The notes beneath the pieces were generated by a model. It made no database searches. It was not told the origin of the DNA and saw nothing but the letters and a program-made list of their open reading frames with translations. The position numbers and the translations under genes were made by a program. From JBMNMS01 sp050953445 (GTDB lineage Bacteria; Bacillota; Clostridia; Peptostreptococcales; Anaerovoracaceae): a DNA stretch of 64,000 bases. Shown one piece after another: positions 1-7,967 of this stretch (positions are counted from its first letter, which is position 1; every line of letters begins with the position of its first letter). Where the stretch lies: positions 124,001-188,000 of the forward strand of contig JBMNMS010000002.1 of the NCBI GenBank assembly GCA_050953445.1, in the 5' to 3' direction.

Positions 1-675
1 CCTTTTGGGCACAGTGGTGAGGACATACTAAACAGGCTGCATCCCCCGGGCTTTAAGCATAATATTCAAAGCTTACGGGTTGTCTGTCACCTGGAGAAGA
101 TCGATGGTCGTAGGGGGATGAATTTAACGTGGGAAGTTCGCGATGGCATTCTAAACCACACTGGAAAAGGGATTCCATCGACCATGGAAGGACAGATTAT
201 TAGATTCAGCGATCGCATAGCATATATAAATCACGATATCGATGATGCCTTGAGAAGTGGTGTCATAGGAGAAGGGGATTTGCCAAAGGATTGCATTAAA
301 GTTTTGGGAAACAGCCACAGAGTCAGAATAGATACGCTGGTGAAAGATCTTACGGAGAATAGCTGGGGAAAGGACAAATTGACCCTCAGTGAAGAAAAGA
401 ACTTTTATGTGGACAAACTTCGCAAATTCATGTTTGAAAATGTTTATCACAGTAAAAAGGTAAAAAGGGATGAGGAATTGGAAAAGATAGAGGCGATAAT
501 CACATCCCTGTATGAGCATTACAAAAAGGATCCCCAAAGGCTACCCCAAGAAAAAAGGGATATGATCGATATATGGGGTACAGAGGAGGTTATTAAGGAT
601 CATATTGCAGGAATGACAGATCGCTATGCCATTAAAATGTTTAAGGAAATATATGTGCCAAAGGGCTGGGAATAA
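1..675 (+). CDS. dgt: dGTP triphosphohydrolase-like HD protein, 5' truncated by the window edge
   Basis: The reading frame is open from base 1 to the TAA at 673-675, so only the C-terminal 224 residues are present. It opens with PFGHSGE, which matches the PFGHAGE part of the HD-domain metal motif of dGTPase-family enzymes, and about 65 residues later has SDRIAYINHDIDDA, the second family signature that supplies a metal-binding Asp. Members hydrolyse dNTPs to deoxynucleoside plus triphosphate; the exact substrate of this one cannot be read from sequence. It lies just upstream of dnaG in the same direction, a common Clostridia arrangement. The internal ATG at 118 is not the true start, because the conserved HD motif lies before it. 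Confidence 0.9.
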   Translation, partial: PFGHSGEDILNRLHPPGFKHNIQSLRVVCHLEKIDGRRGMNLTWEVRDGILNHTGKGIPSTMEGQIIRFSDRIAYINHDIDDALRSGVIGEGDLPKDCIKVLGNSHRVRIDTLVKDLTENSWGKDKLTLSEEKNFYVDKLRKFMFENVYHSKKVKRDEELEKIEAIITSLYEHYKKDPQRLPQEKRDMIDIWGTEEVIKDHIAGMTDRYAIKMFKEIYVPKGWE

Positions 676-753
676 TTTTAAAAATAAAAAAGTAAAAAGG
701 CTTTTTTGTCGAATAAGATATAGTAGGCATTTTATGTTGGGGTAATGAGTTGA

Positions 754-2553
754 TTGTCGATGACGTTTAATAGAATAATTGAAGAAATTAAAAGCAGGTG
801 TAATATCATAGATGTGGTGGGGCGCTATGTGGTTTTGAAAAAAGCAGGGAACAACCATAAGGGTCTATGCCCTTTTCACAATGAAAAGACACCTTCTTTT
901 ATGGTTTCCGAGGACAAGCAGATTTTCACATGCTTTGGATGTGGTGCCACCGGTGACGTAATTGAATTCGTTCAAAGGATGGATAACATCAATTTCCGTG
1001 AAGCCATAGAAAAATTAGCTGAAGAATATGGAATAGAGACAGAAACTATTAGCTTTAGCGGCAACGACAAAAAAAAGGCCTTCCATGATATAAATCGGCG
1101 GGCTGCATCATATTTCTATTCAAAGTTAAGGCAGCCTGGCAGCGAAGGATACGAATATATGATAGGGCGGGGTATCGGGCCGGATATTCTGCGCAAGTTC
1201 GGGATAGGTTATGCTGATAATAATTGGGATGGTCTTTACAATCATCTGATGAGTGAAGGGATTCCTCGGGAAGACCTTTTGACTCTTGGCCTCATATCAA
1301 ATTCAAAGGGCAAGTATTATGATAGGTTTAGGGGCAGAATTATCTTCCCTATAATCAATACCAGAGGATTGGTTATAGGCTTCGGTGGAAGAGCCATAGG
1401 GGATGGAGTTCCAAAGTATCTCAATTCGCCTGAATCTCCTGTTTTTATGAAAAAAAACAATCTTTATGGTTTAAACTTGACAAGACAGGATATAAATAGA
1501 GAAGATTATGCTATTTTGGTAGAAGGCTATATGGATGTGATATCCCTCTATAGTCATGGCATAAGAAATGTGGCAGCATCTCTGGGAACCGCATTGACGG
1601 AAAGCCAGGCGGAAATGCTAAAAAGATATACTGAAAATGTGGTTCTTGCTTACGATGGTGATAGCGCCGGGCAGGCTGCGGCCTTACGTGGAATGGATGT
1701 GCTTAACCGGGTAGGATGCAAGGTGCGGGTTCTCACCATGGAAGATGGTGATGCAAAGGATCCGGATGATTATATCAAAAGTTTTGGCAGGGAAGCATTC
1801 CGCCGGTTGGTGAAGGAAGCAAAGCCTGCAATTAGGTTTAGGCTGGATTTATTAAAAATGCAGGAGAATATGGGTACAGCTGAAGGAAGCGTAGCTTTTT
1901 TGAAAAAGGCTGCCGGAGTGCTGAGGGATTTGTCGCCCGTGGAAGCCGATGTGTATATTAAAGGTGTTTCAGCGGAAACAGGCATATCGGAGGGTGCGAT
2001 TCGCATGGAGGTTTATGGAGGTATGTTTGGAGGGGATCCTGGACCGATATCCACGGCTGATAATAGAATAACAAAAACCAGGGAAAAGGAAGGGAAAACC
2101 GAAAAGGCCAACTCCCTTGATGATGGACATATTCTTCTTGAAAGAACTTTGATTCGACTGATGCTTATAAAAGGCTCATATATAAAGGATTTAGAGCCCT
2201 ATGAAGATGTCTTTTCTTCCCGGGAGGGACAAGAGATATATGGTTTAATCAAATCCCTTTATAAGGAAGATGAAGAGATCGATATAAGGCAATTAAAAGA
2301 TGGACTCGAGGAAAGGGACAGGCAGATTCTTGAAATAATCGAAGAAAGCATTCATTTATCCCATAGAGATGAAACAGTTTTTGGGGATTGCATCAATAGG
2401 ATAAAAGAAGCAAAGGATAAAAAAAGAGAAGAAGAGATAATAATACTACTATCAATATTGGAAGATGAAAATGACAAAGGGGCGATTGAGGAATTGACGA
2501 AAGAACTGATAAGGATACAAGAAGGTAAGGAATCAAGGAGGAGTAACCCATGA
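754..2553 (+). CDS. dnaG: DNA primase
   Basis: The 599-residue primase makes RNA primers at the replication fork. The N-terminal CHC2 zinc finger is visible (C39-x2-H42 and C60-x2-C63), followed by the primase core and a TOPRIM domain with EGYMD and DGDSAG, which bind catalytic magnesium. The C-terminal part (about 450-599) is the poorly conserved helicase-interaction region. The start is TTG at 754 or the in-frame ATG at 760; neither has a strong ribosome-binding site, and GGGG at 739-742 favours the TTG slightly. The gene ends with an ATGA overlap with sigA, so the two are translationally coupled, as in the classical macromolecular-synthesis operon. Confidence 0.96.
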   Translation: MSMTFNRIIEEIKSRCNIIDVVGRYVVLKKAGNNHKGLCPFHNEKTPSFMVSEDKQIFTCFGCGATGDVIEFVQRMDNINFREAIEKLAEEYGIETETISFSGNDKKKAFHDINRRAASYFYSKLRQPGSEGYEYMIGRGIGPDILRKFGIGYADNNWDGLYNHLMSEGIPREDLLTLGLISNSKGKYYDRFRGRIIFPIINTRGLVIGFGGRAIGDGVPKYLNSPESPVFMKKNNLYGLNLTRQDINREDYAILVEGYMDVISLYSHGIRNVAASLGTALTESQAEMLKRYTENVVLAYDGDSAGQAAALRGMDVLNRVGCKVRVLTMEDGDAKDPDDYIKSFGREAFRRLVKEAKPAIRFRLDLLKMQENMGTAEGSVAFLKKAAGVLRDLSPVEADVYIKGVSAETGISEGAIRMEVYGGMFGGDPGPISTADNRITKTREKEGKTEKANSLDDGHILLERTLIRLMLIKGSYIKDLEPYEDVFSSREGQEIYGLIKSLYKEDEEIDIRQLKDGLEERDRQILEIIEESIHLSHRDETVFGDCINRIKEAKDKKREEEIIILLSILEDENDKGAIEELTKELIRIQEGKESRRSNP

Positions 2554-3686
2554 GTTATGAAATAGAAATCAGCGATGAAAAGAAATTTGAATATTTAAAT
2601 GGGCTGATCGAAAAAGCAAAAAACAGGGGCTCCATAACCTTTCGGGAAATTGCAGATCAGCTTGAAAATGTTGAATTAGATAAAACGCAAATGGATGATC
2701 TTTATGATTCCCTGATCAGCATGGGAATTGAAATAGTCTCCGAAAGCGATCCGGAGGATTTTGAGATATTAGAAATGGAGTCAGAAGAGGAAGCAGAAAT
2801 TGAAACCACTCCTGAAAAAGAGGAGGAGGATTTGGAAAGCGCGTTACCAAAGGGAATTGCTGTGGACGACCCGGTCCGCATGTATTTAAAAGAGATAGGT
2901 AAGGTGCCGCTTTTGACAGCCAAGGAGGAAATTGAGCTGGCGAAAAGAATGGAAGCGGGGGATGAGGAAGCTAAACGAGCTCTTTGTGAGGCCAATCTTC
3001 GACTGGTGGTCAGCATAGCTAAGCGTTATGTTGGAAGAGGCATGCTGTTTTTAGATTTAATTCAAGAAGGAAATTTAGGGCTCATAAAGGCGGTGGACAA
3101 GTTTGATTGGAGAAAGGGATATAAGTTCAGCACCTATGCAACATGGTGGATTAGACAGGCGATAACCAGATCTATAGCGGATCAGGCCAGAACTATTAGA
3201 ATTCCTGTTCACATGGTGGAAACTATAAATAAATTGATACGTATTTCCAGGCAGCTGCTGCAGGAATATGGCAGGGAGCCCACACCGGAAGAAATAGCTA
3301 TAGAGATGGACATAACGGAAGAAAAGGTAAGGGAGATATTGAAAATCGCACAGGAACCTGTATCCTTGGAAACTCCCATAGGAGAAGAGGAGGATAGCCA
3401 TCTTGGTGATTTTATTCCAGATGAAGATGTTCCTGCGCCGGCTGAAGCGGCGGCATTTTCCATGTTAAAGGAACAGTTGGTGGAGGTTTTAGACACCTTG
3501 ACCGAGCGTGAACAAAAAGTATTGCGCCTTCGTTTTGGTCTGGACGATGGTAGGGCGCGAACTTTGGAGGAGGTAGGAAAGAAGTTTGATGTCACCCGTG
3601 AACGCATAAGGCAGATTGAGGCCAAAGCGTTGAGAAAGCTTCGCCACCCCAGCAGAAGCAAGAAACTAAAGGATTATTTAGAATAA
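2550..3686 (+). CDS. sigA: Primary RNA polymerase sigma factor (sigma-A)
   Basis: The 378-residue housekeeping sigma factor has an acidic N-terminal region 1.1 (residues about 1-100), region 1.2 (DPVRMYLKEIG from 107), region 2 (about 148-218, with KFSTYATWWIRQAI for -10 recognition and melting), region 3, and region 4 ending in the helix-turn-helix VTRERIRQIEAKALRKL. The ATG at 2550 shares bases with the dnaG stop, and an AAGGAGGAG ribosome-binding site lies at 2535-2543 inside dnaG. The family is essential and directs most vegetative transcription. The promoters proposed elsewhere in this window fit its TTGACA/TATAAT consensus. Confidence 0.98.
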   Translation: MSYEIEISDEKKFEYLNGLIEKAKNRGSITFREIADQLENVELDKTQMDDLYDSLISMGIEIVSESDPEDFEILEMESEEEAEIETTPEKEEEDLESALPKGIAVDDPVRMYLKEIGKVPLLTAKEEIELAKRMEAGDEEAKRALCEANLRLVVSIAKRYVGRGMLFLDLIQEGNLGLIKAVDKFDWRKGYKFSTYATWWIRQAITRSIADQARTIRIPVHMVETINKLIRISRQLLQEYGREPTPEEIAIEMDITEEKVREILKIAQEPVSLETPIGEEEDSHLGDFIPDEDVPAPAEAAAFSMLKEQLVEVLDTLTEREQKVLRLRFGLDDGRARTLEEVGKKFDVTRERIRQIEAKALRKLRHPSRSKKLKDYLE

Positions 3687-3688
3687 GT

Positions 3689-4408
3689 ATGGTAAGGTTA
3701 TCTGAACGGCTTGAAATTATAGCATCTTGCATAACCAAGGGGGACAGGGTCGCAGATATAGGTACGGATCACGGTTTTTTGCCCATTTATCTTTATCAGA
3801 AAGAGTTGTGCTCCCAAATAGTATTATGTGATATTAACAAAGGCCCCTTGGATAAAGCAAGAGAAAATATTAGCAAGCACCTTCCCGGGGAAAAGATGGA
3901 TTTGCGCCTGGGGGATGGACTGGATCCTGTCCGGCTGGGGGAATGTAATTGCGCAATTATAGCAGGCATGGGTGGCAGATTGATAATATCAATACTTGAA
4001 AAAAACTTGGAAAAGGCCCTATCATTTGATAAGCTGATTTTACAACCAAGAAATGGTCAGGTAGAATTAAGGGAGTGGCTTATAGTTAACCATTTTAGTA
4101 TCCGGGATGAGCTTTTGGCACAGGAAGGTAATTATATATGTGAAATAATAGTGGCCACAGGGAAACCCGGAGAGGGCATTGTTGAATTTCCCGATGTTCC
4201 TGAGGAGATAAAAAAGCTTTCCCGGGAAATCAGCCCCCTTTTATTTATAAAAAAAGATTCTTACTTGCCAGATTTAATACGGCAGAAAATAAGGATAGAC
4301 CGGGATATTATGGATGAAATATCTCGGGGCGGTGGCGGTGAAGACAGGCTGCCGATGGTTATTGAACATCGTAATCTATTGGAAAGGCTACTGGAAATGG
4401 AGGTCTAA
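3689..4408 (+). CDS. trmK: tRNA (adenine(22)-N1)-methyltransferase
   Basis: The 239-residue class I SAM-dependent methyltransferase belongs to the TrmK/COG2384 family, which methylates N1 of A22 in tRNA. SAM-binding motif I is VADIGTDHG at residues 21-29, and the family motifs GMGGRLI and LQPRNG follow in the middle of the protein. It starts two bases after the sigA stop and is followed two bases later by the DUF34 gene, so it belongs to the same operon. The sigA-trmK-DUF34 order is widely conserved in Firmicutes, which strengthens the assignment. Confidence 0.93.
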   Translation: MVRLSERLEIIASCITKGDRVADIGTDHGFLPIYLYQKELCSQIVLCDINKGPLDKARENISKHLPGEKMDLRLGDGLDPVRLGECNCAIIAGMGGRLIISILEKNLEKALSFDKLILQPRNGQVELREWLIVNHFSIRDELLAQEGNYICEIIVATGKPGEGIVEFPDVPEEIKKLSREISPLLFIKKDSYLPDLIRQKIRIDRDIMDEISRGGGGEDRLPMVIEHRNLLERLLEMEV

Positions 4409-4410
4409 GC

Positions 4411-5217
4411 ATGGCTATCAAGTTCGACGAATTTTTGGCGGCATTGCGTACTATTGCCCCAAGGGAGTTGGAGGAGGATTGGGATAACGGGGGCATGCAG
4501 ATTGAAATGAGTGGCGGGGAGGTGCGTAAGGTCTTAGTGGCGCTGGAGATAACCAACGGGGTAATCGATGAAGCGATAAAATTAGGGGTAGACTATATCG
4601 TGTCGCACCATCCCTTGATTTTTAACAAGATTGACGTAATTGACGCAGATACCGTAACGGGGAATTATATCATAAGGTTGATAAAAAATGGCATATCTGT
4701 GTATTCTGCTCACACCTCATTTGATAAGGTCTTTGGTGGAAACAACGATTATCTTGCTGATTTGCTTGGGTTGCAGCGAGTAAGGAGGCTGAAGGTATCA
4801 ACTGCTCTTGGCGATGAGGAGATGGTTGGGAGATTAGGTGTTTTTGATCCTCCCAGGTCCTTAAGGGAGATTGCAGAGCTGGTTGAGGATGCTTTAGAAC
4901 TAAATGCGGTAAAGGTGGTGGGTGATCCTGATACGAAAATCGAGGAAGTAGGGATTTGTACCGGATCTGGTGGACATTCCATCGAAGGAGTGCTGAGGAA
5001 TAATTGTGATCTTTACATCACCGGTGATTTAAAATATCATGATGCACAGGCTGCAAAGGAAATGGGATTGTGCATAATCGATGCGGGGCATTATGGAACG
5101 GAAAAGACCTTTGCGGAGAATTTCGGTGAAAAGCTCAAAAAAGCTATGGGCGATAAAATAGAGGTTTTTAAGTCAAATATTAATGTGGATCCTTTTGCAT
5201 TATGTTATAATAAGTAG
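4411..5217 (+). CDS. DUF34/Nif3-family metal-binding protein
   Basis: The 268-residue protein belongs to the Nif3/DUF34 (YqfO) family, sometimes annotated as GTP cyclohydrolase I type 2. The metal-ligand motif VSHHPLIF (H66, H67) and the C-terminal DAGHYGTEK are both present and form the dinuclear metal site of the family. The biological role is unsettled; metal handling and hydrolase roles have been proposed. At 268 residues it is the short form, lacking the inserted PII-like domain of YqfO. The start ATG at 4411 follows trmK by two bases with GGAGG about 8 bases upstream. It ends just before rnpB. Confidence 0.9.
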   Translation: MAIKFDEFLAALRTIAPRELEEDWDNGGMQIEMSGGEVRKVLVALEITNGVIDEAIKLGVDYIVSHHPLIFNKIDVIDADTVTGNYIIRLIKNGISVYSAHTSFDKVFGGNNDYLADLLGLQRVRRLKVSTALGDEEMVGRLGVFDPPRSLREIAELVEDALELNAVKVVGDPDTKIEEVGICTGSGGHSIEGVLRNNCDLYITGDLKYHDAQAAKEMGLCIIDAGHYGTEKTFAENFGEKLKKAMGDKIEVFKSNINVDPFALCYNK

Positions 5218-5228
5218 TATGGTGATTT

Positions 5229-5603
5229 GAGTAAAACAGACAATCGCAGGGGTGAAAGGGATTTCATCCGTGAGGAAAGTCCGGGCTCCAAAGGGCAAGG
5301 GTGCCAGATAACGTCTGGCGGGGGTGACCCTAGGGAAAGTGCAACAGAAACACACCGCCTACCGGCTTAGGCCGAGGTAAGGTTGAAATGGTGAGGTAAG
5401 AGCTCACCGGCGGTATGGTAACATGCCGGCCGTGTAAACCCCACCCGGAGCAAGACCAAATAGGGAGGTAATTGTCTGCAAGGATATAATGCCTGAAAGG
5501 CGGCTGCCCGTCGCTTCCCGGAAGGTAGGTCGCTGGAGCCTACAGGTGACTGTAGGCCTAGATAGATGATTGTTTAATACAGAACCCGGCTTATGGTTTG
5601 CTC
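5229..5603 (+). ncRNA. rnpB: RNase P RNA (catalytic subunit)
   Basis: The conserved core is clear: GAGGAAAGTCCGGGCTCC near 5272, ACAGAAA near 5345, the AAGGGTGAAAxGGTGxGGTAAGAGC-type stretch near 5380 (here with GTTGAAATGGTGAGG), AAACCCCACCCGGAGCAAGACCAAATAGG near 5440 and ACAGAACCCGGCTTATGG at the 3' end. Boundaries come from the P1 pairing of GAG-T-AAAAC at 5229-5237 with GTTTGCTC at 5596-5603; P2 pairs GACAATC with GATTGTT. The overall form looks like the common type A RNA. It matures tRNA 5' ends together with the RnpA protein, which is not in this window. Confidence 0.93.
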
Positions 5604-5611
5604 AGAGAACC

Positions 5612-5658
5612 AAAGGGACGGTTTTCCGAGGCAATAGCCTGGGGGAACTGTCCTTTTT
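5612..5658 (+). terminator. Long hairpin after rnpB, terminator or REP-like element
   Basis: Bases 5612-5632 pair with 5637-5657 around an AATA loop: 21 positions with a single G-G mismatch and several G-U pairs, starting AAAGGGAC and ending GTCCTTT. A T-run at 5653-5658 forms the end of the stem. It would end rnpB transcription. The GAACCAAAGGGACGGTT look of the left arm resembles palindromes repeated in some Clostridia genomes, so it may be a captured repetitive palindrome. Confidence 0.65.
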
Positions 5659-5677
5659 AATGGGAGCGGAGGATGAA

Positions 5678-6433
5678 ATGAAACTAATTACCTGGAATGT
5701 AAACGGACTGAGGGCGTGTATAAAAAAAGGTTTCTTTGAATATGTGGATGAATCCAAAGCGGATTTCATATGCCTTCAGGAGACAAAGATGGAGGAAGGT
5801 CAGGTTGAGGTACCCCTTGAAGGATATTTTCAATTCTGGAACAGTGCAAAAAAGAAAGGATATTCAGGGACTGCAATTTTCACTACCCGTGAGCCATTGA
5901 GGGTTTACTACGACATAGGTATTGACAGGCATTCCTGTGAAGGGCGTGCCATCACACTGGAATATGATAATTTTTATCTTGTGAATGAATATGCCCCAAA
6001 TTCTCGTGAGGGTTTGACCAGGATACTTTACAGGATGGATTGGGAGGATTCCTTTCGTGACTATGTGAAGGGTCTTGACGAAAAAAAACCTGTTATAATT
6101 TGCGGTGATCTCAATGTGGCTCATAAGGAGATAGATTTAAAAAACCCTTCCACAAATCGGGGAAGGGCGGGATTTTCCGACGAGGAGCGTGGAAAATTTC
6201 AGGAGTTGCTTGACGTGGGATTCACCGATGCTTTCAGGCTGCTTTACCCGGATAAGACTGGGGCATATACCTGGTGGTCCTACCGTTTTAACGCCCGAGC
6301 CAACAATGCGGGATGGCGCATAGACTACTTTTTGGTATCCGATAGAATCACTGATGCCATTCAAGGAGTCAGTATCCACAGCCACGTTTTGGGAAGTGAT
6401 CATTGTCCTGTGGAGGTTATGCTATATCTATGA
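5678..6433 (+). CDS. xth: Exodeoxyribonuclease III (AP endonuclease family)
   Basis: The 251-residue protein belongs to the ExoIII/ExoA family of base-excision-repair nucleases, which cut abasic sites and degrade duplex DNA 3'-5'. It begins with ITWNVNGLRA, has the metal-binding LQET (E35), the catalytic CGDLNVAH block, WRIDYFLVS and the C-terminal SDHCPV motif. The frame continues upstream into rnpB, but ATG 5678 preceded by GGAGCGGAGG at 5663-5672 gives the normal family N-terminus, so the longer form is rejected. It ends in a 6-base overlap with the convergent MATE gene. Confidence 0.95.
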   Translation: MKLITWNVNGLRACIKKGFFEYVDESKADFICLQETKMEEGQVEVPLEGYFQFWNSAKKKGYSGTAIFTTREPLRVYYDIGIDRHSCEGRAITLEYDNFYLVNEYAPNSREGLTRILYRMDWEDSFRDYVKGLDEKKPVIICGDLNVAHKEIDLKNPSTNRGRAGFSDEERGKFQELLDVGFTDAFRLLYPDKTGAYTWWSYRFNARANNAGWRIDYFLVSDRITDAIQGVSIHSHVLGSDHCPVEVMLYL

Positions 6434-7825
6434 TGTTTCTGGGCTTTTCATGTTTATGATGTCCTTTCTGTAAATATAAAGCATGAAAAACACACAGGCA
6501 ATTATGTCACCGATTTCCGACAATGGAAAGGAAAACCATACATGGTTCACCCCATGAGTTTTGGCTAATATCCAGGCTAAGGGAAGGATTATAACCATCT
6601 GCCTAAGAAGGGAAACCCAAAGGCTGAACATTCCGTATCCGGTAGCTTGAAAAAATGCTGAGCACACTATGCCAAAGGCGGCGGGAACAAAGGAGAGGCT
6701 GATGATTCTCAAAGCTCTGACCCCAATATTCATCATCTCATCGGAGGCATTAAACAATCGCAAAAGGGGTTCGGGAAAGACTTGAAAGATTACCAGTCCC
6801 AAGGCCATGATGGCCAGGGCTGCGGAAAAGGATACTTTGAAGGTTCTCATCAGTCGCTGTTTATTTTGAGCCCCGTAATTATAGCCCATTATAGGCATGG
6901 AACCTTGATTTATACCGAATACAGGCATGAAGATAAAGGACTGAAGTCTGAAATATACTCCAAGGACTGCCAAGGCTGATTCTGAAAAGCCGGCCAGGAT
7001 TGCATTGAATCCAGTTAGCATCACAGAACCTATGGATTGCATGACAATGGACGGGAATCCAACCTGGTAAATGTTTTTCAGTATAGCGGCTTGAAAACGG
7101 AATTTTTTCAAACTAATTTTAACATCGTGCTCCTTTAAAAGCAGATAGAAAACTGCCAGAGATAGGGAGGCTAATTCGCCTACTACCGTTGCGATTGCAG
7201 CGCCCAAAACCTCCATTCTTGGGGCACCCAGCAGACCGAAAATCAGTATGGGATCCAGTATAATATTTATGATGGCTCCTACCATGCTTATGATCATGGG
7301 GTAGATCATATTGCCCGTTGCTTGAAATATTTTTTCCACCATGATGGCAAAAAAGGTGGGCAGTGTGGAAAAGGTTAAAACCACAAAACAGTATTGGACA
7401 CCATAAAGATGGGTAAGTGAATCATCTGTAAAAAAACCTACGAAGGGAACGGTGAGGAAAATTCCCATGAGGGCAAAAAAGAACCAATTAAATAAGCTTA
7501 ATACCATTCCATGTGCCGCAGCCTGGTTGGCTTCTTCGTATAGACGGGCTCCCAGTCGCCGAGCTATTAGCGAATTAACCCCGATACCGGTACCTACGGC
7601 TACGGAAATGAAAAACATCTGCAATGGGAAAACAATGGTAACCGCTGCCAGGGCTTCCTCTCCCAATTGGGCAACAAAGACGCTATCCACTATATTATAT
7701 AAAGCGTGGATAAGCATGGAAATCATTGCAGGTAAAGACATGGTAAATACCAATCGACCCACCGGCATGATGCCCATCTTGTTTTCTGTTATAACTTCGC
7801 TTTTTGAATTGTCTTTATATGTCAT
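6428..7825 (-). CDS. MATE-family multidrug/Na+ antiporter
   Basis: The 465-residue integral membrane protein has about 12 hydrophobic segments and the two-fold repeat typical of MATE transporters: MPVGRLVFTMSLPAM at the start and a related IYQVGFPSIVMQS in the second half. These export cationic drugs or metabolites using Na+ or H+ gradients; no substrate can be inferred. The start is taken as the ATG at 7825 (MTYKDN) with CGGAGAG upstream; an upstream in-frame extension has no ribosome-binding site and overlaps the predicted promoter. The C-terminus overlaps the convergent xth by 6 bases, leaving no room for a terminator between them. Confidence 0.92.
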   Translation of the reverse strand: MTYKDNSKSEVITENKMGIMPVGRLVFTMSLPAMISMLIHALYNIVDSVFVAQLGEEALAAVTIVFPLQMFFISVAVGTGIGVNSLIARRLGARLYEEANQAAAHGMVLSLFNWFFFALMGIFLTVPFVGFFTDDSLTHLYGVQYCFVVLTFSTLPTFFAIMVEKIFQATGNMIYPMIISMVGAIINIILDPILIFGLLGAPRMEVLGAAIATVVGELASLSLAVFYLLLKEHDVKISLKKFRFQAAILKNIYQVGFPSIVMQSIGSVMLTGFNAILAGFSESALAVLGVYFRLQSFIFMPVFGINQGSMPIMGYNYGAQNKQRLMRTFKVSFSAALAIMALGLVIFQVFPEPLLRLFNASDEMMNIGVRALRIISLSFVPAAFGIVCSAFFQATGYGMFSLWVSLLRQMVIILPLAWILAKTHGVNHVWFSFPLSEIGDIIACVFFMLYIYRKDIINMKSPETS

Positions 7826-7850
7826 GGTTACTCTCCGTTTACGTCGAAAT

Positions 7851-7879
7851 ATTTTATCATTGAAAAAAGAATTATACAA
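7851..7879 (-). promoter_or_regulatory. Sigma-A-type promoter of the MATE gene
   Basis: On the minus strand TTGTAT (7879-7874) is followed after 17 bases by TAAAAT (7856-7851), about 25 bases before the chosen start codon. Both boxes fit the vegetative consensus and the leader contains the ribosome-binding site. Confidence 0.5.
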
Positions 7880-7967
7880 GGAACTTTTAATATCTTAAGC
7901 CGTCCAAGTATTAACAATGTATTAATATTTGTTTAAAAACCATTATTTTTTAAGGAGGAGGATAAGT

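Noticed and set aside
676..753. Promoter before dnaG (TTGTCG near 706, TATAGT near 719)
   Set aside because: No pair of boxes has acceptable spacing, so dnaG is better read as part of the upstream operon.
5570..5677. Upstream extension of the exonuclease III frame into rnpB
   Set aside because: It overlaps the RNase P RNA and terminator, while ATG 5678 has a good ribosome-binding site and the normal family N-terminus.
7452..7898. Plus-strand frame of 148 codons inside the MATE gene
   Set aside because: Shadow of the minus-strand coding sequence, without a recognisable domain or ribosome-binding site.
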